Below are positions 47,263-57,357 of a stretch of DNA of 64,000 nucleotides, piece after piece. The position numbers and the translations under genes are program-made. This DNA is from an uncultured Christensenellaceae bacterium (GTDB taxonomy: Bacteria; Bacillota; Clostridia; Christensenellales; Pumilibacteraceae): NCBI GenBank assembly GCA_910587595.1, contig CAJULQ010000002.1:1-64000 (forward strand), given 5' to 3'. The notes under the pieces were generated by a model. That model ran no database searches. It had not been told where the DNA came from and worked only from the letters and a program-made list of their open reading frames with translations. Numbering within the stretch: the first letter of the stretch is position 1; the number at the start of each line of letters is the position of its first letter.

Positions 47263-50200
47263 ATGCCGATATCCGATCAAGTTATAGAGCTGGAAACCAA
47301 AAAAACGGGGCGAAACGTCGTGTTTATCATACTGATCGCCTTGTTGGCGGCGGCCAGCGTGGTGTTTGCCGTGTTATGGGCCACCAAGGAGGCGGCCACG
47401 CCGCCGCCCGCTATCGACGCCATTAAAGTGCAAAGCACCGATATGTATGAAAACGCGCCCGCCGAGGAGGGAGCGTCGTCTACCTATGTGGTGGTGCCGT
47501 CGCAGTCGTATACCGTGCGGTTCGACGTGGTGCTCAAAGAAAACACCGACTTGCAACAAGTAAATGCTTTGCTCAATTGGGAGACTCGCCCCGCCGGCAT
47601 GATCGAAGTGACTTCGGGCGGCTTGGATCCCCAAAATCCCGGACAGTACGTACTTAATTTCACGGTGCTCGCCAATGCCCAAGAAAAGTTTATTTTGGCG
47701 GTATCCAGCGAATATTCGCCCGAAGTAAAACAAGAATACAACATGCTCGTTTCGCGCAACGGCTATGTGGAATATTTCGATATTGCCGACGGAGAGAAGG
47801 GAAAAACGCTCAGAAAGGTGGGCAAGACCTCGCAACTCAAAGACAGTGTAGACACTTCTATTTTGTTTGCCGCGTCTGATAAAGTGCCCTCTACCGAAAC
47901 GGCCAAATATTATGCGCTCAGCGAGGCGTTGCCCTATTACGAAGACACCAAGCTAAACCCCAACGAGCACTTCATGTTGCCTTTCTCGCAATTGGGCGCC
48001 ATGGACGCGTTCGGGCGTCGCTTAAAGATCATGCAAGGCGTGCAGACCGAAACGGGTCGGTTCGACCAAGTGCAAGTGTTTATTGCCGACAGCGCCGCCG
48101 CCGACGCGACGGAGGCCGACTATAAAGAGATCACGGGCAACGGCGCTACCAAAAATCTCAACGTGTATCTCAACATGGGGCAAGAGTATTGCAACGGTTT
48201 TGTGCGGTTCGGTGCGCGCACGGCGGGCACCAGCACGATCAAGTTGGTGGCCAACGCCTACAACGGCGCCCCGCAAAAATACGAGCTGTATGTGCAGATC
48301 ACCTTTGCGTCCAGCGATTCGTTCGGCGAGATCACCAAGATCAAGTTTTATAATCCGTATAACCCCGACCGCTACGCCCAAAACGACACCGTGACCGAGT
48401 TCGACCTATACTTGGGCGATTACACAACGGCCAATTTGTTCCCGCTGTCCGATTATATCCAAGTGGTGTGCGGCAAGCAAAACGGCGCCGACGTGGTGGT
48501 GGATAAACCCGAATGGGGCAACTATGCGTTGCGCGGCATCGTGACCGACGAATCGGGCAATCAAATACGCAATTCCATTTTGGCGGCCGACGATACCGAC
48601 AACGGCTTTGCCGTGTCGCCCAATATTTCGGCCATGTCGGGCAAAGCGTACGTTACCATTCGCGACAACTCGCCCACGGGATTTTCCACGTCCGTGATCA
48701 TCACGGTGAACATTCGCCCCGCCATCGAACGGGTAACGCTCAACAAAGAGCGCATCAATATGTTTGCGGGCAACAAAGACAAAGACGGCAACACCGAATT
48801 AAAGCTTTCTTACACGCTGGGCAACACGATCAACAAAGACGATAAAAACATTATGCGCAATCTCAACACGGAGTTTGCGGTATCGTATCCCGCGCCCGCT
48901 GTGGTGGGGCAAAAGAGAACGGGCGAAAACGAAAAACCCGATCCCGTGTATAACTACAGCTTACCCGTATGGAAAGAAGGGCTTACTCCCACCAATGCGG
49001 CCGACACCATCTATATAGAGGGCATGACGGCCGACAAAAACGGGACGATCTACTACGTGCCCAAGCTGAACGAGGGCAGCCTCGATTCCGAACCGCTCCG
49101 TTGCTTTGTGGGCGAGAACGTGAAAACGGGCGACTATAAATTGGAATTCGTGTTGGCGCCGCAAGGCTTGACGGGCGCGCCCAACCACGCGGTAAAACAG
49201 CCGTTGCGGTTGTCTGTTACCATCACGGTGACGCGGGCGGCCACAAGCGTGAACGTGAACGAGAACGCCGTGTTCGAAGATTGCGACAAGCACACTTTGG
49301 TGGAGCAAACGGGGCAAAACACGGCCACCTTGACCATTGCTGCGGGCACGGGCAAGTCGGACGGCAACAACTATTACACGCAGTTCGGCTTGCAAGATAT
49401 TTTGGCCTATTATTACCACGACCAAAGGTTCGAAGACGTGGGCAACGTGATTTATAACACGCTCAAGATCACCATGGGCCATAACGCGTCGATGTCCTCG
49501 GTGTTCAACGACGACAAACACTTCTTTGTGCCGCAAACGCCCACAAGCAACACTTACGAGGTGCACATAGAGCTGTCGGCGAGCTTTACGTTGTATCTTA
49601 AGGTGGAGTATAAGCAACCCGTGGAACACATTATTGTGTCGGAAGCGGCGCAAACAGTATACTATACGTGGGATGCGAACAACGACCCCGTGGCCGTGTC
49701 CACCTATTTCCAAGCGCTGTCGCACTACGGCAGAGAGGACTCGCGCATTACCCAAGCGGGGCATATCAAATACCCCGAAAAACTGCATGCCGATATTGCC
49801 GTGACCATGGCGGACGGCACGGTCAAACTGCTGACAAAGAAAGCGGGCGCGGCGCAGTATACGGCCGAGTATTATTGGGACACTTCGCTTGTGTTCACCG
49901 TAACGCTCGACCCCAACAGCATGACGTTTGCCGTGCAACTGCAAAAAGACTTGTTTGCGTTGAGCGTGGCAGAGGGCAAAGATTGCCAGACCATTCGCCT
50001 ATACTATAGCTACGGCGACGACGTGGACATTTTGCACGCCTCTTCGTTCGTGGCCTATACGGAATATTCGTTTGTGCGTCGGTTCAACGACGTGTATGTG
50101 TATCCGGCCGACAAAGACACCGCGCAAGAACCCTTGGCCAAGCGGAGCGCGGGCGGCGAAACGGAAATAAACGACGTGGTGTCGGGCGTGGCCTACACGT

Positions 50201-53200
50201 TGCAATTGGCGGGCGTTATGTATCTCGACGGCAATAGCGCAAACGAATACTATGTGTGGAATAACGAAAAGGCGTTTGCAAGCAACGATCTGACCGCCAC
50301 CTATTCGGTCACGTCGGGTAACGCCAAAATCGAGAGTTTGGCTGCGTTGGGGCAATTCCGCATGGAATGCGACCCCGGCGTGGAACATTCGCGCGGGAAA
50401 GCGGTGTTCAGAGAAAGCGAGAACGGAAAACTTTTTGGGCGCGAGCTAACGCTTATATTGCGCGCGAGCAATACCGCCACCGAACTTGAAAGCATTACGC
50501 TCGAAACGAGCGATCCGTTGCTGCTGTATCGCAACCGCCAAGACAGCGCCATCACGCTTTCGTACACGGTAACGTATAAAACGCATACCGCGGCGCACTT
50601 GGGGTTGGGGCAGTTCGATTTCGAGTTTGCGGACGGCGAACTTTCGTTGACGGGCAATACCGAATGGAGCTTTTTCAGCATTGCGCCCAAAGCGTTGGAA
50701 GTGAACGAGGCATATAAGGCCCACGGCTTGGAATTGGCGGGCGATCACTATGTGTATAAAGGCACCGTAACGCTCAAACCGAGCGCTGCCGCCGAAAACA
50801 AAGAATACACCTTTACGTTGCGCGGCGCGGGCGTGTCCGACAGCAAAACGGTGCGCGTTACCACGGCCATTGCCGACGATTCGTTTGCGTTTGTGCAAAA
50901 GTGGAACAACGACGCCGAAATGTCGCTCGTGGCGGCGGCGCCCGACGAAGGGCAGATCGCCACGCTGTATCTTAAGCATGCGGCGTCGAGCGACCCCGCC
51001 GCCAATACGTATGTGTTCGGCGTGCGCGCGGGCGGCGTGGATCTTGCCAACGTGACCTATACCGCGGCTTTTGTTAACGGCGTGAACGGCGCGGAAACGC
51101 AAGTGAAAGGGGCGGAAACGGCGTTTATCAAAGATAACAACGACCGATACGTGCAGTCTTTCCGTTTGCAGTTAACGGGATACAATATCGATAAACAACT
51201 TTTGCGTATCACCGTTACCGAAACCATAGGCGCGCAAACCACGCACTATTACTTGTATGTGTATATTGATGCGGACGTGTCGGTGGAAACGGCCGACCTA
51301 CGCGTGGGCGACACGGTATTAAAAGCCAACGAAACGTTTACCGTGACCACGACGGGCGCGCAAACGCCGCAGTCTTTCGATCTGCAAGCCGTGATAAACA
51401 ACGGCGAGCAAGACCGTTTGCCGCGCAACGTGCAAAGCGAATTTGCGCTCGAAAACTTGACGGGCGCCACCGCCGATCAAATGTATGTGCAAGGCGGCAA
51501 GCTGTATGTGTCCGACTCGCTCACCGAGGCGTCGGCCGTGCTCACGCTCACGGTGAAAAAAGACGGCGTAACGGTAAAAACCGCCGATATTACCGTGGCG
51601 GTGAATACCAACATTGTCACGATAGCTTTTGTAAACGCCGATTTGGACGGCTCCGTGGCGGAACACAACAACGGCATCGACTTTACGGCCGTTGTGAAAA
51701 ACGCGGGCACGGGACAGACGGTGGCCGCAGACATTGCGTATGATTGTACGGCGAGCAACGGCGTAACGGTGGAAAAAGAGGGCGCGGTGTTCACGCCGCA
51801 CGGCGGTAACGGCACATTCACCGTTACGGCTTCGTACGGCAACATATCCGTTTCGGCTACGGTCACGGTACGGTTGCGCGCCGTAGGATTGGAAGTGAAA
51901 CGGGGCGACGCCGCTTTGGAAAACGGTGCCACCGTTTCGGTGATAGAGGGGCAAACGCAAAATTGTGAGTTTACCGTTACGGCTATATCTGCCGTGGCGG
52001 GGGTGGCGCCCGCCGACACCTCTGTGCAAGAGGCCCAATATAACGGCGACGGCGAAGTGACTTTTGCGTTCGACGGCGCTCGAAACAAATACGTGCTCAC
52101 GCCCGTAAAGGCGGGTAACGTGCGCGTAACGCTCCGTGCGACCGACGGCGGCGAAACGTTCGTTCTCAACGTTTCGGTGCTGCAAAGCGCGCTCACGGTG
52201 CGTTTCGAGGGCGACGCGGGCAGTGTGTATAATGTGTTCGGCAATGCCGATCCGTTGTTTACCTTCCACGTGTTGTTGCCGAGCGGCGCGCAAGCCGACG
52301 CGGCGGAAATCACCGTTGCGGCGGAAAGCGGCGCGTATTCGGAAAATCTGTTCACCGTTTCTCGGCTCAACGGACAGTATGCGTTGGCGCTGCACAAAGA
52401 GCGTTTGGCGGGAACCGATCTGCAAAAGTACGTGATCACCGCAACTTATACTGTGAACGGCGTGCCGTGCGCGGGCACGTTGGAGTTCGCGCTCAAGGCG
52501 TCCGAAGAATACAGCCCCGCGCTCACGCTCTCGCTGTCGCAAGCCGAGTTGGGCGGGGTGGATACCATCGATAAAATGCGCCCGCTCGATTCGTACACGT
52601 TCACGTTGGGCGGCGTGCCCGTAGGCTTTGCCGAAACGGCGGGCGTGTCGTTCTCTTCCGACCAAGTGACGTTGCGCGCCGCGCAACTTTCGGGCGGCAC
52701 CGCCACGGCGCAAGTGGAATCGCTCAAAGGCGAAACGTTCACGTCGGGCAAGGTGACGGCGTCGGTCACGCTGTGGGGCAATACCTATCGCAAAGAATTT
52801 GCGTTTACCGTGGCCAATTCGGCCGAGATCACGGGCGCGCTGTACTATAATGCGTCTACCATCGCGTCGGGCGGCAGTTTGTTGCTTGCCGACGGCTCGC
52901 TTAATACCTCTTTATTCACGGCAAAACCCGACGATATCGGCTATGCCGACGTAAACAACAACTATGTGGTGCTGATCGTGGATTACACGGGCATACCATC
53001 GGCCGCTGCGGCCACCGCGGCCACCTTCCGTTGCACGGTAACGGGCACGGCGGACGTCACGCAGACGTTTGCGGGGCTTGCGCATAAGAGCGGCGCCGAG
53101 CACTACTACTTTGTAACGCAGTATCGCGTGAATACAGCGGGCACGTTGCGGTTCGACGTGCACACCGAGGTGCTGGGCGGCAAGGCGTACGCCATCGAAA

Positions 53201-55818
53201 AACAAGAAACGTCTTTTACCGCCACGCGACCCGACTTTACGCTTTCCCGTTCGGTGCTTACGCTCGATCCCGGCCAAAGCGCTGCCGTCACGCTTACGAG
53301 CAACGCGTTTGCGGGCAACGTGACGTTTGCCGTAGCCGACGGCTATAATGCCGATATCATCGCGGTAACCAAGACCGAGAACGACCGCAACTGCACGCTT
53401 TCCGTAACGGCGGCGACGGGGGCGGGCGGCAGCACCGAACTTGTGCTCACGGCCACCGTAACGAGCGGCATGTTCGCGGGCGAGACCTACCATTTCACGG
53501 TAAACGTTACCGTGCGCGCGTACACGGCGCCCACGCTCACGGTGCCCAATGAGGCGGTGTGGCTGCTAGGCGGCGGCGAGAGCGTGGATATCCGCGACCT
53601 TATCGTTGCCACGCACGACACCCAAGACACCGAGTTTGCCTTTACCGTGGAAAACGTGCGCGGCGAGTTCGGCGCGGGCGACGGCACATTGCAAGACACG
53701 GTGTTCACCACGAGTAACGTAAAGCCGTATAAAGGGCTAAATATCACGCTGTACTTCCAAGTGCGGGTGAGCGGCGGTTTCTATAAAGACAAAGTGGCTT
53801 TGCAAGGCGACGGCATCTTCGTGAAGATCGTGGCCGCGCCCGAAGTATACTTTGCGCAAGACAAGAGCACGTTGGCGCCCGACGAAACGCTCGATTTGTC
53901 GCTGACTACGTATAACAGCGGCGCCGAGGTCACGGATGCTACGTATAAAGTGAGCCCCGCGGCGGCGGGCACGGTGTCGGTGCAAAACGGCAAGCACGTG
54001 TTTACGCCCGCGCAAGGCTTTGCGGGCAACGTGACGGTCACCGCCACGCCCGAAGTGCTGTATAGCGGGTATTCGGGCGCGGCGTTCCCCGCCGAAAAAA
54101 CGTTTACGGTGTCTGCGCTGAACATCGATGTGGCCGTGCGGCAACCGTCCGACGATACCACCGTGTACGAAGGCAGTGCCAACGTGGCCGTGGATTGGAC
54201 GTTCGAAGTACGTTCGGGCGCGCACCTTATAGACTATTCGGCCAACAATGTGGGCGGCACCTACACCGTTACCGTTACGCGCAAAGCCGATACGGCGGGC
54301 GGCAGGGTAGCGTACGCCTTGATCGCCACGGCGGTGGATGCCAAGTTCGGCGGTATGCAACGCGTGTTCGAATATTCGGACGAGGTCGAAGGGGCGGCCA
54401 AACCGACGGCCGATGCCAATCTAAAAGTTACGGCGCAAAACGACACGAGCGTGTTGCCCGTAACGGGCGGAAAGATCACCGCCGAGGTGGTGGGTTGCGC
54501 GGGCTACGGCATCGTGTCTACCGCGTTCGATATGCCGTATGCCGACAGAGCGTATCTCAACATCGACCAAAACGGCAACTATGTGTTCCTCAAAAAGGAC
54601 ACGAACGAACGCGAGGTGACCGTTACCGTGCGCGTAACCGTTTCGGGCGTGCCGTATGAAAACGTTGTGCTCGAAAAAACGGTCACGGTGTACGTGCCCG
54701 CCAAAAACGCGAACACCAAACCCGTTCTCGAAGACGGCGAAGTCACCGTGGATTTGACCAAAGCGGGCAACGATAACACGCTGTATCGCGGTAAGTTCGT
54801 GTTGGCCGATACGGTGGCCGCCAAAGGCATATCCGTGCTTACGTTTGTGCCGCACGGCGCGGGCATCGTTATGCGCGCCGACGGTACGTTCGATTTCACC
54901 GCGGGCGCGGGCGTTATAGACGTTACCGTATACTACACCATCACCGCGGGCGACTACGCGGGCGAAACGGTGAGCAAAAAGATCTCGGTAAATATCCCCG
55001 CCTTGCCCGACGCCTCTGTTACGGTTACGGGTACTTCTGTGCGGCTCAACGTGACCGAGAACTTTACAAACGCAATCTATACGGCCGACGATCCTACCTA
55101 TTTGACCATGCAAGAAACGGACAACGGCGTGTGGACGTACGGATTCAAAAAGGGTGTGGGCAAACGTTCGATCACGTTGACGGTCACCGCCACGATCGAT
55201 CGAGCGGGGCATATCTATCACGGCTATCCCGTATCGACTGCCTACACGTTGGAGGCCGACGAGCCGGAGCTTACGGCAACGTTCGATTACGCCACCATGC
55301 AAGTGTCTACGGACGGCATGAAAGGCGCGCCGTATTCGGCAACGTATACAAGCAGCAATACTAACTATGTAACGGTAGACGAAAACGGCTTGTGTTCGTT
55401 CTTGCCCGCGGCTTTCAACGCGAGTGCTTCGGTTACGATCACCGCAACGTTTACCGTAACGAGCGGAGCATATGCAGGCAACGAATATACGGCAACCGCA
55501 ACCGTTCGTTGGACGTCTAAAACGCAATACGTATTCACCGTAACGCTCGGCTATGCCTCCGGCACGAATGCCAATCGCAAATACAATCCGACCATAGCGG
55601 TGGAAAACGGGTACACGCGGTTAAATATCAAGGCTGTGTCGAATAACAGCAATGTAACGGTGGAGAACGAGGACGGCACTAAACTAGCAGCGCCTACCGG
55701 CGGGTATTATGCGTATACCGCTACCGTGACATATTACGGTGTGTTCCGTGCGGCAAACGGTGATATTATATTGAGCACAGATAGTGTCAGCATATCTGGA
55801 CGCGGAAATAATAATTAA
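47263..55818 (+). CDS. Giant signal-anchored surface protein (2851 residues)
   Basis: A very large cell-surface protein. A short cytosolic start is followed by one uncleaved membrane anchor (residues 19-40, VVFIILIALLAAASVVF), then about 2800 outside residues. These are Thr/Val/Ala-rich beta-sandwich domains resembling bacterial Ig-like (Big-type) domains, with strands such as FTVTASYGNISVSATVTV. In the last third a TSGxYAGxxY turn recurs (near residues 2065, 2560 and 2735). There is no LPxTG, S-layer homology domain or enzyme motif, and the protein ends in SISGRGNNN. GGGAGAGTAGCGAAAA precedes the ATG. Adhesion or a structural wall layer is likely by architecture only. Confidence 0.85.
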   Translation: MPISDQVIELETKKTGRNVVFIILIALLAAASVVFAVLWATKEAATPPPAIDAIKVQSTDMYENAPAEEGASSTYVVVPSQSYTVRFDVVLKENTDLQQVNALLNWETRPAGMIEVTSGGLDPQNPGQYVLNFTVLANAQEKFILAVSSEYSPEVKQEYNMLVSRNGYVEYFDIADGEKGKTLRKVGKTSQLKDSVDTSILFAASDKVPSTETAKYYALSEALPYYEDTKLNPNEHFMLPFSQLGAMDAFGRRLKIMQGVQTETGRFDQVQVFIADSAAADATEADYKEITGNGATKNLNVYLNMGQEYCNGFVRFGARTAGTSTIKLVANAYNGAPQKYELYVQITFASSDSFGEITKIKFYNPYNPDRYAQNDTVTEFDLYLGDYTTANLFPLSDYIQVVCGKQNGADVVVDKPEWGNYALRGIVTDESGNQIRNSILAADDTDNGFAVSPNISAMSGKAYVTIRDNSPTGFSTSVIITVNIRPAIERVTLNKERINMFAGNKDKDGNTELKLSYTLGNTINKDDKNIMRNLNTEFAVSYPAPAVVGQKRTGENEKPDPVYNYSLPVWKEGLTPTNAADTIYIEGMTADKNGTIYYVPKLNEGSLDSEPLRCFVGENVKTGDYKLEFVLAPQGLTGAPNHAVKQPLRLSVTITVTRAATSVNVNENAVFEDCDKHTLVEQTGQNTATLTIAAGTGKSDGNNYYTQFGLQDILAYYYHDQRFEDVGNVIYNTLKITMGHNASMSSVFNDDKHFFVPQTPTSNTYEVHIELSASFTLYLKVEYKQPVEHIIVSEAAQTVYYTWDANNDPVAVSTYFQALSHYGREDSRITQAGHIKYPEKLHADIAVTMADGTVKLLTKKAGAAQYTAEYYWDTSLVFTVTLDPNSMTFAVQLQKDLFALSVAEGKDCQTIRLYYSYGDDVDILHASSFVAYTEYSFVRRFNDVYVYPADKDTAQEPLAKRSAGGETEINDVVSGVAYTLQLAGVMYLDGNSANEYYVWNNEKAFASNDLTATYSVTSGNAKIESLAALGQFRMECDPGVEHSRGKAVFRESENGKLFGRELTLILRASNTATELESITLETSDPLLLYRNRQDSAITLSYTVTYKTHTAAHLGLGQFDFEFADGELSLTGNTEWSFFSIAPKALEVNEAYKAHGLELAGDHYVYKGTVTLKPSAAAENKEYTFTLRGAGVSDSKTVRVTTAIADDSFAFVQKWNNDAEMSLVAAAPDEGQIATLYLKHAASSDPAANTYVFGVRAGGVDLANVTYTAAFVNGVNGAETQVKGAETAFIKDNNDRYVQSFRLQLTGYNIDKQLLRITVTETIGAQTTHYYLYVYIDADVSVETADLRVGDTVLKANETFTVTTTGAQTPQSFDLQAVINNGEQDRLPRNVQSEFALENLTGATADQMYVQGGKLYVSDSLTEASAVLTLTVKKDGVTVKTADITVAVNTNIVTIAFVNADLDGSVAEHNNGIDFTAVVKNAGTGQTVAADIAYDCTASNGVTVEKEGAVFTPHGGNGTFTVTASYGNISVSATVTVRLRAVGLEVKRGDAALENGATVSVIEGQTQNCEFTVTAISAVAGVAPADTSVQEAQYNGDGEVTFAFDGARNKYVLTPVKAGNVRVTLRATDGGETFVLNVSVLQSALTVRFEGDAGSVYNVFGNADPLFTFHVLLPSGAQADAAEITVAAESGAYSENLFTVSRLNGQYALALHKERLAGTDLQKYVITATYTVNGVPCAGTLEFALKASEEYSPALTLSLSQAELGGVDTIDKMRPLDSYTFTLGGVPVGFAETAGVSFSSDQVTLRAAQLSGGTATAQVESLKGETFTSGKVTASVTLWGNTYRKEFAFTVANSAEITGALYYNASTIASGGSLLLADGSLNTSLFTAKPDDIGYADVNNNYVVLIVDYTGIPSAAAATAATFRCTVTGTADVTQTFAGLAHKSGAEHYYFVTQYRVNTAGTLRFDVHTEVLGGKAYAIEKQETSFTATRPDFTLSRSVLTLDPGQSAAVTLTSNAFAGNVTFAVADGYNADIIAVTKTENDRNCTLSVTAATGAGGSTELVLTATVTSGMFAGETYHFTVNVTVRAYTAPTLTVPNEAVWLLGGGESVDIRDLIVATHDTQDTEFAFTVENVRGEFGAGDGTLQDTVFTTSNVKPYKGLNITLYFQVRVSGGFYKDKVALQGDGIFVKIVAAPEVYFAQDKSTLAPDETLDLSLTTYNSGAEVTDATYKVSPAAAGTVSVQNGKHVFTPAQGFAGNVTVTATPEVLYSGYSGAAFPAEKTFTVSALNIDVAVRQPSDDTTVYEGSANVAVDWTFEVRSGAHLIDYSANNVGGTYTVTVTRKADTAGGRVAYALIATAVDAKFGGMQRVFEYSDEVEGAAKPTADANLKVTAQNDTSVLPVTGGKITAEVVGCAGYGIVSTAFDMPYADRAYLNIDQNGNYVFLKKDTNEREVTVTVRVTVSGVPYENVVLEKTVTVYVPAKNANTKPVLEDGEVTVDLTKAGNDNTLYRGKFVLADTVAAKGISVLTFVPHGAGIVMRADGTFDFTAGAGVIDVTVYYTITAGDYAGETVSKKISVNIPALPDASVTVTGTSVRLNVTENFTNAIYTADDPTYLTMQETDNGVWTYGFKKGVGKRSITLTVTATIDRAGHIYHGYPVSTAYTLEADEPELTATFDYATMQVSTDGMKGAPYSATYTSSNTNYVTVDENGLCSFLPAAFNASASVTITATFTVTSGAYAGNEYTATATVRWTSKTQYVFTVTLGYASGTNANRKYNPTIAVENGYTRLNIKAVSNNSNVTVENEDGTKLAAPTGGYYAYTATVTYYGVFRAANGDIILSTDSVSISGRGNNN

Positions 55819-55839
55819 CGAAAAAGAGGCAAAAGAAAA

Positions 55840-56379
55840 ATGAAAGAAACGTTCACGGTGGATATTTGCGGCAGAAAAGAGGCGTTGCCCGTGTTGCAAT
55901 TGGAGAGCGGCCCCAAAATAGCGTTTTTCAATCTGCACGGCAACGTAACGCTTACCGAATATTGCGCCGAGAAGTTGGCGCAAAAGATCGCCGGAAAAGC
56001 CGACGTGTTGCTCACCGCCGAAAGCAAAGGTTTGCAGTTGGGGCATTGCGTGGCGCGCAATTTGGGGCAACCGCTGTATGCGGTGGCGCGCAAAAGCAAA
56101 AAGCTGTATATGCAAGACGGCATATCGGTAACGGTGCAAAGTATCACCACCAAAGAGGAACAGCACTTGTATCTGTCGGCGCACGACGCCGCGCTACTGA
56201 GCGGCAAACGCGTGGCCATCGTAGACGACGTGGTGTCTACGGGCGGATCGATCGAGGCCATGCGCGAGTTGGTGCGCTTGGCGGGCGGGCAAGTGACCGT
56301 GCAAGCCGCCGTACTCGCCGAGGGTGACGCGAAAGAACGCGCCGACGTGGTGTATTTGGCGCACATTCCGCTACTGTGA
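55840..56379 (+). CDS. Adenine-phosphoribosyltransferase-like PRTase
   Basis: A type I phosphoribosyltransferase of 179 residues. The PRPP-binding loop reads VAIVDDVVSTGGS (near residues 127-139), and LLTAESKGLQLGHCVARNLG supplies the family's substrate-side strand. It resembles Apt, but the N-terminal hood differs, so a related purine, xanthine or regulatory PRTase (PurR/Apt-like) is possible. It starts 21 bp after the giant gene with AAAAAGAGGCAAAAGAAAA before the ATG, so it may be co-transcribed with it. Confidence 0.8.
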   Translation: MKETFTVDICGRKEALPVLQLESGPKIAFFNLHGNVTLTEYCAEKLAQKIAGKADVLLTAESKGLQLGHCVARNLGQPLYAVARKSKKLYMQDGISVTVQSITTKEEQHLYLSAHDAALLSGKRVAIVDDVVSTGGSIEAMRELVRLAGGQVTVQAAVLAEGDAKERADVVYLAHIPLL

Positions 56380-56393
56380 TTTTTGGTTTCGTT

Positions 56394-56440
56394 GTCATTT
56401 CGACCGTAGCGCCGTAAGGCGCGAAGCGGAGAAATCTGCT
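56394..56440. repeat. Dispersed repeat, second locus
   Basis: GTCATTTCGACCG, then a small GC palindrome GCGCCGTAAGGCGC, then GCGGAGAAATCTGC. It matches the copy at 44229-44274 at both ends. It lies just past the PRTase stop. Confidence 0.8.
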
Positions 56441-56501
56441 GTTTTCTTTTAGGCTATTGTGCTACGGCGTAGGTGAAATGTGCATTTATTGTTTTGGCGA
56501 G

Positions 56502-56535
56502 AGACTCCTTATTGCAAGCAAGGAGTCTTTTTTTT
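56502..56535 (+). terminator. Terminator before mscL
   Basis: AGACTCCTT and AAGGAGTCT form a 9-bp stem with a 9-nt loop, followed by T7. Confidence 0.85.
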
Positions 56536-56562
56536 GCACAAAAAATCACCGCGTTACTATGG

Positions 56563-56591
56563 TTGCCAAACGTAAAAATTTGTGATATACT
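56563..56591 (+). promoter_or_regulatory. Sigma-A promoter of mscL
   Basis: TTGCCA, 17 nt and TATACT, about 85 bp before the ATG. Confidence 0.7.
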
Positions 56592-56676
56592 TATACATAC
56601 CGTTATATAAAATTTGCGGGGCAGACGACCGTATTTTTGCGGCCGTTGTCGGGTTTGGCAAGGAGGAGCAAAACCG

Positions 56677-57312
56677 ATGAAAAAGTTTTTTAAGGAGTTC
56701 AAGGCGTTTATCACACGGGGCAACGTGCTCGATATGGCGGTGGGCATTATTATCGGCGGCGCGTTCACGGCCATCATCACCGCTTTGGTGGGGCACATTT
56801 TAACGCCGCTTATCAATTGGATCCCCGGATCGGACGGCACGAGCGCCTTGCAGTTGGTGTTGCGCGAGCCTACGTTAGACGAAACGGGCGCGGTGATCAA
56901 AGAGGCTATCATACTCGATTTCGGCGCCGTGATATCGGCGGTGGTCACCTTCCTTATCACGGCGTTCGTGTTGTTTTTGATCGTGAAAACGGTAAACAGC
57001 GTGCGCGCTGGCGGCAAAAAGTACAGAGCGGAGCAAGACGCCTTGCGCAAAGCCGAATACAAGCAATTGCGCAAAGAGTTAAAGGCGCAAGGGTTGGCTA
57101 AGCGTGAAATAAACGCCGAGATCTTGCGCAGAGAGCAAGAAAAAGCGGCGCTCGAAAAAGCGCAACAAGCGCAAAAAGAGGCCGAGGCGGCGGCGCTCGA
57201 AAAAGCGGGATCGGCCGAAACGTTGTTAAGAGAAATACGCGATCTGTTGGCGGCGAACGCGGGGCAAACGAAAAACGCGTCGGCCGACAAAGAAGAAACC
57301 ACGCGTGCATAA
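56677..57312 (+). CDS. mscL: Large-conductance mechanosensitive channel with extended C-terminus
   Basis: Releases solutes on osmotic downshock. The N-terminal amphipathic helix and first membrane helix read KKFFKEFKAFITRGNVLDMAVGIIIGGAF, the most conserved MscL segment. The second helix (about 87-108) reads AVVTFLITAFVLFLIVKTVN. Family members have 120-150 residues; this one has 211, with an added Lys/Glu/Ala-rich helical tail of roughly 90 residues, probably lengthening the cytosolic bundle. AAGGAGGAGCAAAACCG precedes the ATG. Confidence 0.93.
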   Translation: MKKFFKEFKAFITRGNVLDMAVGIIIGGAFTAIITALVGHILTPLINWIPGSDGTSALQLVLREPTLDETGAVIKEAIILDFGAVISAVVTFLITAFVLFLIVKTVNSVRAGGKKYRAEQDALRKAEYKQLRKELKAQGLAKREINAEILRREQEKAALEKAQQAQKEAEAAALEKAGSAETLLREIRDLLAANAGQTKNASADKEETTRA

Positions 57313-57357
57313 CGGCGTGCCGCGCTCGGCACAATAAAGACAGGCAGAGGTAAAACC

